From Sulfurimonas sp. (GTDB lineage Bacteria > Campylobacterota > Campylobacteria > Campylobacterales > Sulfurimonadaceae): a DNA stretch of 47,030 nt. Position 1 is the stretch's first letter. Each line of letters opens with the position of its first letter. The translations under genes were made by a program, and so were the position numbers. Positions 1-9,497 of this stretch are shown one piece after another. The DNA lies in assembly GCA_027448805.1 (NCBI GenBank), contig DAIDMU010000017.1:1-47030 (forward strand), read 5' to 3'. Under the pieces are notes generated by a model. That model was given only the letters and a program-made list of their open reading frames with translations, had not been told where the DNA came from and searched no databases.

Positions 1-623
1 ATGATACTCCCACGTTTGTTATCGGTGTAAATGAGCATCTTTACGCTGGGCAGAGCATAGTTTCAAATGCTTCATGTACGACAAACTGCCTTGGACCTAT
101 CGCAAAAGTGCTTGATGATGCTTTTGGAATCGAAAAAGGTCTTATGACTACTATCCACTCATATACAAATGATCAAAATATTTTGGATGTAAAACACTCA
201 AAAGATAAGCGCCGTGCGCGTGCCGGAGCTATAAATATGATTCCGACTACAACAGGTGCCGCAAAAGCTATCGGCTTGGTTCTTCCTCAGCTAAAAGGAA
301 AGCTCCACGGACAGAGCGTTCGTGTTCCTACGCCAAACGTATCAATGGTTGACTTAAATGTAATTGTTAAAAGAAAAACTACAAAAGAGGAAGTGACTGC
401 GGTATTTAATAAAGCAGCAGAGAGTAGCCTAAAGGGAATCATCTTGATGGATAAAGAGATGAGAGTTTCTCAGGATTTCGTAGGGTGTGAGTACAGCTCT
501 GTTGTCGCGGAGGATTTAACTCAGGTTATTGACGGCGATATGGTTAAAATTATGGCTTGGTATGACAACGAGTGGGGCTACTCCACCAGGCTTATAGACA
601 TGGCGTTACATATTAGCAAATAG
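1..623 (+). CDS. gap: Glyceraldehyde-3-phosphate dehydrogenase, type I (5'-partial)
   Basis: Catalyses NAD(P)-dependent interconversion of glyceraldehyde-3-phosphate and 1,3-bisphosphoglycerate in the cytoplasm. The gene enters from the left edge: the frame is open from base 3 and reads [14 protein letters not shown], so the track start at 108 (a GTG) is internal. The active-site stretch SNASCTTNC with its catalytic cysteine is encoded just before base 108. The family motifs [30 protein letters not shown] and [11 protein letters not shown] follow, and the C-terminus is complete. About 205 codons are present, roughly the last 60% of a usual ~330-residue enzyme. It sits 8 bases before pgk, so the two are probably co-transcribed. 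Confidence 0.97.
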   Translation, partial: DTPTFVIGVNEHLYAGQSIVSNASCTTNCLGPIAKVLDDAFGIEKGLMTTIHSYTNDQNILDVKHSKDKRRARAGAINMIPTTTGAAKAIGLVLPQLKGKLHGQSVRVPTPNVSMVDLNVIVKRKTTKEEVTAVFNKAAESSLKGIILMDKEMRVSQDFVGCEYSSVVAEDLTQVIDGDMVKIMAWYDNEWGYSTRLIDMALHISK

Positions 624-631
624 GACAAAAA

Positions 632-1831
632 TTGGAACTTTTAAATATAAAAAATTTAGATTTAGCTGGTAAAAAAGTTTTTATCAGATGTGATTTTAAT
701 GTGCCGATGGACGAGTTTGGAAACATATCGGATGACCGTCGCATCCGTTCAGCGCTCTCTACTATTAACTACTGCCTAGATCAGGATTGTGCAGTTATTT
801 TGGCTTCTCATCTTGGTCGTCCGGATGGTCAAGTTGTTGCTAAATACTCTTTGGTTCCTGTTGCAAGAAGACTTCAGCATCTGCTAAAGAGAGAAGTACT
901 CCTTGCAAAAGATGTTATCGGAGAGGATGCAATATTTAATGCCTCTGAATTAAAGCCGGGCGGAGTTTTGATTTTGGAAAATCTTCGTTATGAAGAGGGC
1001 GAGACAGAAAATGATAAAGAGTTGTCAGAAAAATTGGCTTCGATGGCTGATTTTTACATAAATGATGCGTTTGGCGTAAGTCATCGTGCTCACTCTTCGG
1101 TTGAGGGAATTACACATTTTTTCGATGAAAAACATAAGGCTGCCGGCTTTTTGCTTCAAAAAGAGATAGAGTTTTTAGGCAAAATTATACAAAAACCTGT
1201 TCGCCCATTTGCAGCTATTATCGGCGGTTCAAAAGTGTCGGGCAAGCTGGAGGCATTGATTAATCTTCTTCCTAGGGTTGATAAGGTTCTAATCGGCGGA
1301 GGAATGGCGTTTACATTTTTAAAAAAACTCGGCTATAACATAGGTGCTTCGCTTGTAGAGGACGATTTGCTTGATGAGGCCGGGCGAATTATGGATGAAG
1401 CCAAGAAATTAGGCGTTAAATTTTATCTTCCTGTGGATCTTGTAGTAGCTGAAAAGTTTAGCGAAGATTCTATAAGCAAGTTGGTCTCAGCTCAAGAGAT
1501 GCCAGATGGATGGATGGGTTTAGATATCGGACCTGCGACAGTAAGACTTTACAGAGAAGTGTTAAATGATGTTCAAACAGTTCTTTGGAATGGACCCATG
1601 GGCGTCTATGAGATGGATAAATTTGCGCGCGGTTCAAACAAGATAGCCCACTTTGTGGCTGACAGCTATGCAACAACCATTGTCGGCGGCGGAGATACTG
1701 CAGATTTGGTTCAACGCATAGGTGTGGATGATGAGATGACATTCATTTCAACCGGAGGAGGGGCTTCATTGGAACTGCTTGAGGGTAAAATTTTACCAGG
1801 TGTAGCATCTTTGATGGCTAAAGGGAGCTGA
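632..1831 (+). CDS. pgk: Phosphoglycerate kinase
   Basis: Transfers phosphate between 1,3-bisphosphoglycerate and ADP. At 399 residues it has normal family length. The N-terminal substrate-binding motif RCDFNVP lies at residues 19-25, ASHLGRP follows, and the nucleotide site GGGDTADL and glycine-rich [13 protein letters not shown] are near the C-terminus. The start is TTG, preceded by an AGGA-type ribosome binding site overlapping the gap stop. It sits between gap and tpiA with 3- to 8-base gaps, the order known from Campylobacter. Confidence 0.98.
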   Translation: MELLNIKNLDLAGKKVFIRCDFNVPMDEFGNISDDRRIRSALSTINYCLDQDCAVILASHLGRPDGQVVAKYSLVPVARRLQHLLKREVLLAKDVIGEDAIFNASELKPGGVLILENLRYEEGETENDKELSEKLASMADFYINDAFGVSHRAHSSVEGITHFFDEKHKAAGFLLQKEIEFLGKIIQKPVRPFAAIIGGSKVSGKLEALINLLPRVDKVLIGGGMAFTFLKKLGYNIGASLVEDDLLDEAGRIMDEAKKLGVKFYLPVDLVVAEKFSEDSISKLVSAQEMPDGWMGLDIGPATVRLYREVLNDVQTVLWNGPMGVYEMDKFARGSNKIAHFVADSYATTIVGGGDTADLVQRIGVDDEMTFISTGGGASLELLEGKILPGVASLMAKGS

Positions 1832-1834
1832 TTT

Positions 1835-2542
1835 ATGATAATTGCGGCAAATCTAAAAACAAATCTTACAAGAGAAAAAACTACAAAATACATAAAAGAA
1901 GTAGAGAACTTTTTGAGTAAAAATAGTATTTCGCAAGAAGTTTTAGTTTTTCCTGCAATCTCTAATATAAATCTGCATGTAGGAGATGTTATCATCGGAG
2001 CTCAAAATGCATATCCGACCGTAAACGGAGCATTTACTGGCGAGATAGGATATGAGCAGTTAGAAGAGTTTAATATAAAAACCATTCTAATCGGTCATAG
2101 CGAGCGAAGACATATAATAGGCGAAACACAAGATGTGTTGGTTAAAAAGTTTAACTTTTATAAAAATCTTGGTTTTAAGATAGTTTATTGTGTAGGCGAA
2201 CCTTTGGAAGTAAGAGAAGCAGGACACGACAAGATGATGGAGTATATTTCAAAGCAGTATGAAGGCATAGACACCTCATATGAGAATCTTATTATTGCTT
2301 ATGAACCGGTTTGGGCAATAGGAACGGGACTTACTCCAACATCTGGAGACATTGTGGCAATACATAAAGAGCTAAAGGAGAAGTCAACCGCGCCGCTTCT
2401 TTATGGAGGCAGCGTAAAGGTTACAAATGCGAAAGAGGTTTTGGCGCTTGATGGCGTTGATGGGATTTTGGTTGGAAGTGCAGCGCTTTATGTTGAGCAC
2501 TTTTGTACAATGTGCGAGTATGCACAAGCATTAGAAAAATAA
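1835..2542 (+). CDS. tpiA: Triosephosphate isomerase (short epsilonproteobacterial form)
   Basis: Interconverts glyceraldehyde-3-phosphate and dihydroxyacetone phosphate. Catalytic residues are visible as Lys8 (AANLKTN), His88 (IGHSERR) and Glu157 (AYEPVWAIGTG), and the phosphate-binding YGGSV and GILVGSAAL segments are near the C-terminus. With 235 residues it is somewhat shorter than the ~250 of E. coli, which fits the compact versions in this phylum. It starts 3 bases after the pgk stop and is followed 28 bases later by fabI. Confidence 0.96.
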   Translation: MIIAANLKTNLTREKTTKYIKEVENFLSKNSISQEVLVFPAISNINLHVGDVIIGAQNAYPTVNGAFTGEIGYEQLEEFNIKTILIGHSERRHIIGETQDVLVKKFNFYKNLGFKIVYCVGEPLEVREAGHDKMMEYISKQYEGIDTSYENLIIAYEPVWAIGTGLTPTSGDIVAIHKELKEKSTAPLLYGGSVKVTNAKEVLALDGVDGILVGSAALYVEHFCTMCEYAQALEK

Positions 2543-2549
2543 AATTTAA

Positions 2550-3392
<843 letters not shown>

Positions 3393-3396
3393 ACAT

Positions 3397-3430
3397 GCTT
3401 GCCTCGAATTTTTGAAGGCAAGCGCTTTTT
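3397..3430 (+). terminator. Rho-independent terminator after fabI
   Basis: A perfect 8-bp stem, GCTTGCCT (3397-3404) with AGGCAAGC (3416-3423), encloses an 11-base loop and is followed by GCTTTTTA. It closes the gap-pgk-tpiA-fabI unit and lies just before the convergent lipoprotein gene. Confidence 0.8.
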
Positions 3431-3440
3431 ATCTCTTGTT

Positions 3441-3914
3441 TTATCTCTTGCCGATAACCGGCATTGAGTTCACTTTTTGAGTGTGAGACTCCTCTTCGTC
3501 TGAAACATGGGTGCTGTTATAGACTGCCATTTTGTCAACATACTCCTGCAAAGTAAAGTTTCTATCTTCCTCAGCATACTTCTCTTTAACCTCTTTTTGT
3601 TTCTTTACTTCCTCTTTGGTCATCTCTTTTAGAAGTGTGCCTGTTTTGGCCTCGACAAGTTTTGCGGTACCGTTTTCGTTTTCAATGATTTTTACCGCAG
3701 TATCTCCTGTTGGCGGTTTTGTACCGGCGACAATTGGTGACCACTCTTCACTTAGCCACTTGTCTAGTTTTTGCTGCATAAAGCCACTCTGTTCTTTTTC
3801 TTTTTTACCAGAAACACTGTTTAACGCTTTGTTTTGAGAAGGATTTGCTCCATCCACCTTGCTGCAAGATGTTAAAACTATTATTGCTGATATTGCGAGT
3901 ATTATATTTTTCAT
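3441..3914 (-). CDS. Small charged lipoprotein of unknown function
   Basis: I do not recognise a family. The protein begins MKNIILAISAIIVLTSC, a lipoprotein signal peptide with a lipobox (LTSC, Cys17), so it should be lipid-anchored. The ORF track starts 10 codons upstream at 3944, but the signal peptide places the start at the internal ATG. The mature part is hydrophilic, with a lysine/glutamate-rich middle (MTKEEVKKQKEVKEKYAEED) likely to be helical. It ends in PVIGKR and has no catalytic signature. It stands alone on the minus strand between fabI and the porin. Confidence 0.75.
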   Translation of the reverse strand: MKNIILAISAIIVLTSCSKVDGANPSQNKALNSVSGKKEKEQSGFMQQKLDKWLSEEWSPIVAGTKPPTGDTAVKIIENENGTAKLVEAKTGTLLKEMTKEEVKKQKEVKEKYAEEDRNFTLQEYVDKMAVYNSTHVSDEEESHTQKVNSMPVIGKR

Positions 3915-3965
3915 ACCGGAAGTATACATAAATAATTTCAACATATTATAAAAAAATTAATAATT

Positions 3966-3971
3966 TATAAT
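3966..3971 (+). promoter_or_regulatory. -10 box TATAAT upstream of the porin
   Basis: A perfect TATAAT sits about 100 bases upstream of the porin ATG in very AT-rich sequence. It would start transcription near 3978, placing the 11-bp repeat array inside the 5' leader. AT-richness makes chance matches possible. Confidence 0.45.
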
Positions 3972-3998
3972 AAGTTAATATTAATTTAAAGATAGATA

Positions 3999-4042
3999 TG
4001 ACATTATGTTGACAATATATTGACATTATGTTGACAATATGT
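3999..4042 (+). repeat. Four tandem 11-bp repeats (TGACAWTATRT) upstream of the porin
   Basis: Four contiguous units read TGACATTATGT, TGACAATATAT, TGACATTATGT and TGACAATATGT. Units 1 and 3 are identical, and units 2 and 4 differ by one base. The 11-bp period is about one helical turn, so each unit presents the same DNA face. The array ends 30 bases before the porin start. It could be a multimeric regulator site or a variable-length leader; no function is known to me. Confidence 0.9.
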
Positions 4043-4072
4043 GAGCAACTTTTTAAATTTGGGAGAATTAAA

Positions 4073-5407
4073 ATGAGATTAACAAAATTAAGTTTAATAG
4101 CAGCAATGCTAATAGGTTCAACTGCATTCGCAATTGAAAATACGAAAGTTTCTGGTGACGTAAAACTATTTTACGGAACAATGGATAGTGATGTTGGTAC
4201 TTATAAAAGTGTTCTTGGTGGAACTAAGCCATCATTTTTTGATGCTGAAGGTGCATATGGAAATGCAGCAGCAAATCTTGAATTAACTACTGATTTAACC
4301 AAAGGTGTATCTGCTGGTGTAAAAGGTACTTATATAACTACTTTAGGGCTAGAGAATAATCTAGTAGATAATACTTGGTCAAATGCTCACACAATATCGC
4401 CTGCTACTGGTGCTAGTTTTGCTAGTGAGCTTGGTGGTAAACAGCTTGATGATGCGTTCTTTATGGGAGAGCTATGGGTGGCAGGTTCTGCATTTGACAC
4501 TACTATAAAAGTTGGTCGTCAAGCGGTTGATACTCCTTTAGCATTTACTGAGACTTGGGGAATCGATCAAAATACTTTCGAAGGTGCTGTTTTAATCAAT
4601 CAAAGTATTCCTGATACTACATTGGTTGCTACATACCTTGGTAAGCATAACGGTTCAAGCTGGGATCCAAAAAGCACTGATCTTCCACTTGCTCCTGGAA
4701 CATTAAATGATATTAATTTAGGTGGTGTTCAAGGTGGTGCAGCACAGGCTGGAATCACTTCTCAAAATGGTGCATTTAACACTTTTGGAACAAACGGTGT
4801 TTATGTTGCAGGTCTTGTAAATAACACAATTAAACCTTTAACTGTTCAAGCTTGGTACTATAGTCTACAACAACTTGCAGATGCAACATGGTTTCAAGCA
4901 GACTTAAATGTTGGCGGTATCTTAGCTGGTGCTCAATACACTTCAGTTGATGTAAATAATGCAACAGATAAAGATGAAGCATTTGCTGTTATGTTGGGTT
5001 ATGAAGCTAAAGATGTTGTTACTATTAAAGTTGCATACTCTGATGTAGATGATAAAGGTGCTCTAGGTGGTGTTGCAAACGTTGCTACAACTACAGGTCA
5101 ATCTAAGTTATATACTGAAATGTGGTGGGCATACGGCAATGTATCTGATACTGGTGCAGAGTCTTTCTCGTTAACTGCTGAGGCAACTGTTGCGGGAATT
5201 GGCTTACTTGCTGGTTACTATGTAGCTGATATTAACCCAACTCCAGCTGTTGATACTGAAGTAACTGAGATTGCTTTTGTTGCTTCAAAATCTTTTGGTC
5301 CGTTAGATACTTCTGTAGCAATCATTCTTGATAATGAAGAAGATAATGTTGCTAATACAGACAATGATACAAACCACTTACAAGTATATTTAACATATAA
5401 CTTCTAA
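4073..5407 (+). CDS. Outer-membrane porin (Campylobacterota Opr/OprD-like family)
   Basis: Predicted beta-barrel channel. Starting at the internal ATG, which has a GGGAG ribosome binding site, it begins MRLTKLSLIAAMLIGSTAFA, a signal peptide cleaved near residue 20. The 15 extra codons in the track are not needed. The mature protein has alternating amphipathic strands, many Gly/Thr/Asp residues and almost no Cys. It ends in the aromatic outer-membrane signature YLTYNF. At 444 residues it fits a monomeric or trimeric porin. VKVGRQAVDTPLAF-type segments are typical of porins in this phylum. The substrate cannot be inferred. Confidence 0.85.
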   Translation: MRLTKLSLIAAMLIGSTAFAIENTKVSGDVKLFYGTMDSDVGTYKSVLGGTKPSFFDAEGAYGNAAANLELTTDLTKGVSAGVKGTYITTLGLENNLVDNTWSNAHTISPATGASFASELGGKQLDDAFFMGELWVAGSAFDTTIKVGRQAVDTPLAFTETWGIDQNTFEGAVLINQSIPDTTLVATYLGKHNGSSWDPKSTDLPLAPGTLNDINLGGVQGGAAQAGITSQNGAFNTFGTNGVYVAGLVNNTIKPLTVQAWYYSLQQLADATWFQADLNVGGILAGAQYTSVDVNNATDKDEAFAVMLGYEAKDVVTIKVAYSDVDDKGALGGVANVATTTGQSKLYTEMWWAYGNVSDTGAESFSLTAEATVAGIGLLAGYYVADINPTPAVDTEVTEIAFVASKSFGPLDTSVAIILDNEEDNVANTDNDTNHLQVYLTYNF

Positions 5408-5434
5408 GAGTCACACTAAGCCCCTTCTATAACT

Positions 5435-5476
5435 CCATTTCCCCAAGCCCACACATATTGTGGGGGAAATGGGTTT
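5435..5476 (+). terminator. Strong terminator after the porin
   Basis: CCATTTCCCC (5435-5444) pairs perfectly with GGGGAAATGG (5463-5472). An inner CCCACA/TGTGGG stem extends the hairpin, and GTTTTATT follows. A weaker imperfect hairpin (about 5481-5513) lies downstream. Confidence 0.85.
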
Positions 5477-5539
5477 TATTCATCCTCCCCTTTCCTGTTT
5501 TGTGGGAAGATGAGTAGAGCTCATTTTAATTTTTTAAGA

Positions 5540-5545
5540 TATAAT
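5540..5545 (+). promoter_or_regulatory. -10 box TATAAT abutting the permease start
   Basis: TATAATTTCCGTAATG: the -10 box ends 7 bases before the ATG at 5553, so transcription should begin within about 0-2 bases of the start codon. No Shine-Dalgarno sequence is present, suggesting a leaderless mRNA. Confidence 0.6.
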
Positions 5546-5552
5546 TTCCGTA

Positions 5553-6512
5553 ATGAACAAACTAATCAAAAAACTATTTTACATACTTTTTATGTTGATT
5601 TTAATCTCCGTTATCTCTTTCTTGGCGATTCACGCGGCACCGAACAGCTTCTTTGGAGCAGGTGAGTTAAACCCAAATATGACAGAGGAGTCTATAGCAG
5701 CTCTAAAAGCCGTATATGGGCTTGATAAACCGCTCTCTCAGCAATATGTTGAATGGGTTATAAACATCTTTAGCCTAAATTTCGGCATCTCTTTTGTAAC
5801 GGGTCAAGATGTGAGCTCGGAAATTTTAAAGCGATTGCCTGTAACGCTTGTCATGAATATTACAGCACTTGTAGCGGTATTTATAATCTCTCTCTATTTA
5901 GGGGTAAAAGCAGCACTTAATTATGAGAAAAAGAGCGATTATATTATCCGTCAAATATCCCTTGTCTCGTTTTCAATGCCGTCGTTTTATCTCTCACTGC
6001 TTTTTATTATTCTCTTCTCTTTAACGCTGGATATATTTCCAATAGCAGGTCTGCACTCCATTGAGCCAAAAGAGGGAGTTGCGTACTACCTTGATATGGC
6101 ATGGCACCTTGTTTTGCCGGTCGGAGTTATGATATTTGTAGGGCTTGGAAGCATGATTATTTACATCCGCTCTTTAACTCTAGAGATATTAAAGAGCGAC
6201 TATTACTACTTTGCACTCTCACGTGGACTAAATAAAAAAGAGCTTCTTCGCTACTACATACTTCCAAATCTTTTTCCGCCAATTATCACTCTTTTGGGGC
6301 TTTCTTTGCCGGGGCTTATAGGCGGAAGCGTGATTTTGGAGTCTATCTTTGGGATAGAGGGGATGGGGCAGCTCTTTTATATGAGTGCCATGAGCCGTGA
6401 CTATCCGATAATTATGGGAACGTTGATGATAACGGCATTTTTAACGCTGATCGGAAATATGATTGCGGATTTAATTCTTTTGAAATTAAATCCGTATATG
6501 ACGAGAGAGTAA
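5553..6512 (+). CDS. ABC transporter permease, dipeptide/oligopeptide/nickel (DppB) type
   Basis: Inner-membrane permease of the binding-protein-dependent transport superfamily. The N-terminal helix (ILFMLILISVISFLAIHAAP) is followed by a periplasmic stretch with the DppB-like GLDKPLSQQYVEWV segment, then about five more hydrophobic helices. The cytoplasmic EAA-type loop that contacts the ATPase is YFALSRGLNKKELLRYYILPN. At 319 residues it has normal length. No binding protein, DppC-type partner or ATPase is in the window, so it is orphaned here. It converges on nusA with a 2-base gap. Confidence 0.85.
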   Translation: MNKLIKKLFYILFMLILISVISFLAIHAAPNSFFGAGELNPNMTEESIAALKAVYGLDKPLSQQYVEWVINIFSLNFGISFVTGQDVSSEILKRLPVTLVMNITALVAVFIISLYLGVKAALNYEKKSDYIIRQISLVSFSMPSFYLSLLFIILFSLTLDIFPIAGLHSIEPKEGVAYYLDMAWHLVLPVGVMIFVGLGSMIIYIRSLTLEILKSDYYYFALSRGLNKKELLRYYILPNLFPPIITLLGLSLPGLIGGSVILESIFGIEGMGQLFYMSAMSRDYPIIMGTLMITAFLTLIGNMIADLILLKLNPYMTRE

Positions 6513-6514
6513 AA

Positions 6515-7657
6515 TTAATTAAACAATGCTTTTAGTGCGTCAACACTGTCTTTTTGCTCTTTTGGTTCCGCAGTTTCACCGTTTTGGCTACTTTTGCTAT
6601 CGTTTTCAACAAGTTCAATATTGAGTCCGCTAAGCATTGAAGCAAGGCGGATATTGATGCCGTTTTTACCGATAGCTTTTGATTTTTGATCAGACGGAAG
6701 TGTGATAATTGCTTTTTGCGCTTCACCGTTCTCATCCCGTACAATTTCAACAGCGGAAATTATTGCGGGACTCATTATTCTTGAGATAAAAAGTTCGGGA
6801 ATGGTCGTATACTCAATACAGTCAATGTTCTCCCCGATTAGCTCTTGGCTAACCGCATTTATACGAACGCCTTTTACTCCGACCGTTGCACCTACGGCGT
6901 CAACTTGCGGGTGTGTGCTAAAAAGTGCTATTTTGGCTCTCTCTCCAGGTATGCGCGCACTTTTTTCTACAATTACGGTTCCATCTGCAATCTCAGGAAC
7001 CTCAAGCGCTAAAAGCTCTTCTAAAAATTTTGGAGATGTGCGTGATAGCTCAATCTGGATGCCGTTTTCTTTATTCATATCAACACGGCGCACAACAGCT
7101 TTAAGGTGATCGCCAACTTTAAAAACCTCACCTTTGATACGGCTTTTCATAGGTAAAACTGCGCGAATCTCGTCAATCTCTATGTACGTGGCATTTTGAG
7201 GGTCAACTCTTGTAACTCTGCCTGTTACCAATGTGCCAATTTTTGATTTGTATTTGTTAAAAATTTCGTCTTCTACCAATCTTTGAATGTGGTACTCTAT
7301 TTCGCGGTGGAGCTGAGATGCGGCGGTTCTGCCATACTCTTCCAAATCATGCGGAATCTGAAGCTGATCATCAAGATCTACCTGATCATCATACTCTTTA
7401 GCCTCTGTTATAGAGATGTAAGCCGGAGCAACTTCTTCATCTTGGAGCCTCTTGTCATCATCTGCTACGACGGTAATTATTTGAATAACATCAATAGTTT
7501 TTGTCTGGTTGTTTACAACTGCATCAAAAGCAAATTTCTGGTTGATTACTCTTTTAGCAGTTTGAATAAATGCTGTTTTTAGAGCTTCTGTTACTTTTTC
7601 AGGTTTAAGACCCTTTTCGTGCGCAATTGCTTCAACTATGTCTAGAATTTTTTCCAT
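6515..7657 (-). CDS. nusA: Transcription termination/antitermination factor NusA
   Basis: Binds RNA polymerase and modulates pausing, termination and antitermination. It has an N-terminal polymerase-binding domain (about residues 1-125), an S1 RNA-binding domain (GTLVTGRVTRVDPQNATYIEI), and two KH domains, the second containing SDQKSKAIGKNGINIRLAS. At 380 residues it lacks the C-terminal acidic repeats of E. coli NusA, as is common outside the gammaproteobacteria. The start has a good AAGGA ribosome binding site. It is divergent from the HP0268-like/miaB run. Confidence 0.96.
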   Translation of the reverse strand: MEKILDIVEAIAHEKGLKPEKVTEALKTAFIQTAKRVINQKFAFDAVVNNQTKTIDVIQIITVVADDDKRLQDEEVAPAYISITEAKEYDDQVDLDDQLQIPHDLEEYGRTAASQLHREIEYHIQRLVEDEIFNKYKSKIGTLVTGRVTRVDPQNATYIEIDEIRAVLPMKSRIKGEVFKVGDHLKAVVRRVDMNKENGIQIELSRTSPKFLEELLALEVPEIADGTVIVEKSARIPGERAKIALFSTHPQVDAVGATVGVKGVRINAVSQELIGENIDCIEYTTIPELFISRIMSPAIISAVEIVRDENGEAQKAIITLPSDQKSKAIGKNGINIRLASMLSGLNIELVENDSKSSQNGETAEPKEQKDSVDALKALFN

Positions 7658-7786
7658 TATTGTATCCTTATTAGGGTGGTCTCATAAAAAACAGTGTTAA
7701 AAAATATAAGGGATTTCTTATGAAGAGTGACATTATACCAAAATAGCATAAAATCATCTTTAATACGATTTTTAGTAGAGTTTTAC

Positions 7787-7792
7787 TATAAT
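7787..7792 (+). promoter_or_regulatory. -10 box for the HP0268-like/miaB transcript
   Basis: TATAAT in the 283-base divergent spacer between nusA and the HP0268-like gene predicts a start near 7799 and a leader of about 140 bases containing hairpins. Confidence 0.6.
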
Positions 7793-7922
7793 GCAAAAAA
7801 ATATATGCAAACTTCTTATGCAAAGTTGTGTAAGAAGTTTTTTGACGCTTAAGGCGTTAATCTTTAGTGCCATAGCGGCTAGTGTAGGTGGCGGAATTAC
7901 TTCCGATACCGTTTCAAATTAA
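7791..7922 (+). other. Structured leader or 43-codon small ORF before the HP0268-like gene
   Basis: An open frame from the ATG at 7791 encodes 43 residues (MQKNICKLLMQSC... to SVGGGITSDTVSN) and stops 18 bases before the next gene. Its ATG overlaps the -10 box and has no ribosome binding site, so translation from there is doubtful; the in-frame ATG at 7818 is another possibility. The same DNA forms a perfect 10-bp hairpin, AAACTTCTTA (7809-7818) with TAAGAAGTTT (7831-7840), followed by TTT, and smaller GC hairpins after it. It may be an attenuator-like leader, a small RNA or a degenerate repeat. Confidence 0.4.
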
Positions 7923-7940
7923 AATAATAAGGAATAGATT

Positions 7941-8186
7941 ATGGATTTAAAGTTTGCAAGAACAGATATTACTGCAAAACCAAAAAAAGCAGAATTGGCA
8001 AAAATGGAAGCTAGTTTAGAGAAAGAAGAGAGCGTAATTTTTTACTTTGACAGAGAAAATTCACATAAAGATTTGTTAGAGCTTCAAGACTATTTCGAAG
8101 CAAAAGGCAAAAGTTTTTATATGAACGAAGTTAAGTATGGACTTTCAGATAACGAGTACATGTACCAAGTGCACATCATAAACTAA
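7941..8186 (+). CDS. HP0268-family small protein (putative nuclease)
   Basis: An 81-residue hypothetical assigned to the HP0268 family mainly by size and position directly before miaB, as recalled from Helicobacter pylori and Campylobacter jejuni. HP0268 has been described as a small nicking nuclease. The sequence shows beta strands (VIFYFDRE, KSFYMNEVKYGL) around an amphipathic helix (HKDLLELQDYFEAKG) and ends in MYQVHIIN. An AAGGAA ribosome binding site precedes the ATG. Nuclease activity is family knowledge only and was not tested by residue comparison. Confidence 0.7.
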   Translation: MDLKFARTDITAKPKKAELAKMEASLEKEESVIFYFDRENSHKDLLELQDYFEAKGKSFYMNEVKYGLSDNEYMYQVHIIN

Positions 8187-8195
8187 AGCGAAATT

Positions 8196-9497
8196 GTGAG
8201 TAAAAAACTTTTTATTGAAACCCTTGGCTGTGCAATGAACTCTCGCGACAGCGAGCATATGATTGCACAGCTGCACGAAAAAGAGGGTTACGAGACTACC
8301 GATGATTTAAAAAGCGCTGATCTGATTATAATAAATACATGTTCGGTCAGAGAAAAACCGGTAGCAAAACTCTTCTCAGAACTGGGAGTCTTTAACAAAA
8401 ACAAGAAAGAGGGAGCCAAGATAGGTGTTTGCGGCTGTACGGCCTCACATCTGGGTGACGAAATTATTAGAAGAGCTCCCTATGTCAGTTTTGTCCTTGG
8501 TGCTAGAAATGTTTCTAAAATAACGGAAGTTTTGCACAGAGACAAAGCTGTAGAAGTTGACATAAACTACGACGAGAGCGAATTTGCTTTCAATGATTTT
8601 AGAACCTCTCCGTATAAAGCTTATATAAACATCTCGATAGGGTGTGATAAATCATGTACATACTGCATCGTTCCAAAAACGCGCGGAGATGAGATATCTA
8701 TTCCTGCAGAACTGATTTTACGCGAAGCCCAGAGGGCGGTTGAGCGGGGTGCAAAAGAAGTTTTTCTTCTGGGCCAAAATGTGAACAATTATGGCCGCCG
8801 CTTCTCAGGGGATCATGAAAAGGTAAACTTCACCGAACTTCTTCGCCGTCTAAGCTCCATAGAAGGATTGAAGAGAATCCGTTTTACCTCTCCGCATCCT
8901 TTTCACATGGATGATGAGTTTATTGAAGAGTTTGCAAAAAATCCAAAGATATGCAAATCAATGCATATGCCGCTGCAGAGTGGTTCAAGTAAAGTGCTTC
9001 GTGATATGAAGAGGGGCTACTCGAAAGAGTGGTTTTTGGATCGAGTAGAGAAGCTAAGAAGTGTCTGCCCAGAGGTTAGCATATCAACAGACATAATCGT
9101 AGCTTTTCCTGGTGAGAGTGATGAAGATTTCGAAGATACTCTCGACGTTATGAGACGTGTCAGATTTGAGCAGATTTTCTCGTTTAAGTACTCTGCGCGC
9201 CCAGAGACTGAAGCAGAGCATTTTACCAACGTTATAGATGATGATGTGGCCTCACACAGACTTACAACGCTTCAAAATCTAAATACTGATATTTTGGATG
9301 AAAATAACCAAACCCATCTTGGCAAAATATATAGTGTCTATTTTGAAGATTTAAACAAAGATTATTATGTAAGCGGTAGAAGCGACAACAATCTTGTAAT
9401 AAAAGTTAAAGGCTCGGATGAGCTTTTGGGTCAATTTAGAGATGTTAAGATTACCCAAATAGGGCGAACAATTTTAACCGGTGAAGTTGTTGGCTAA
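8196..9497 (+). CDS. miaB: tRNA-2-methylthio-N6-dimethylallyladenosine synthase
   Basis: Radical SAM methylthiotransferase that modifies i6A37 in tRNAs reading UNN codons. The N-terminal UPF0004 domain carries the auxiliary cluster cysteines Cys12 (ETLGCAMN), Cys49 (NTCSVREK) and one near residue 80 (GVCGCTAS). The radical SAM CxxxCxxC is Cys150, Cys154 and Cys157 ([16 protein letters not shown]). A C-terminal TRAM domain follows. The GCAMN and CSVRE forms point to MiaB rather than RimO. Start codon is GTG. It overlaps the acyltransferase gene by 17 bases. Confidence 0.96.
   Translation: MSKKLFIETLGCAMNSRDSEHMIAQLHEKEGYETTDDLKSADLIIINTCSVREKPVAKLFSELGVFNKNKKEGAKIGVCGCTASHLGDEIIRRAPYVSFVLGARNVSKITEVLHRDKAVEVDINYDESEFAFNDFRTSPYKAYINISIGCDKSCTYCIVPKTRGDEISIPAELILREAQRAVERGAKEVFLLGQNVNNYGRRFSGDHEKVNFTELLRRLSSIEGLKRIRFTSPHPFHMDDEFIEEFAKNPKICKSMHMPLQSGSSKVLRDMKRGYSKEWFLDRVEKLRSVCPEVSISTDIIVAFPGESDEDFEDTLDVMRRVRFEQIFSFKYSARPETEAEHFTNVIDDDVASHRLTTLQNLNTDILDENNQTHLGKIYSVYFEDLNKDYYVSGRSDNNLVIKVKGSDELLGQFRDVKITQIGRTILTGEVVG

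Noticed and set aside
108-623. Track start of gap at 108
   Set aside because: The frame is open upstream to base 3 and encodes the catalytic SNASCTTNC, so the gene begins outside the window.
3999-4042. Reading the TTGACA units as simple -35 boxes
   Set aside because: Only the last unit has AT-rich sequence at -10 spacing, and that would start transcription almost at the ATG, overlapping the ribosome binding site; the upstream TATAAT is a better promoter.
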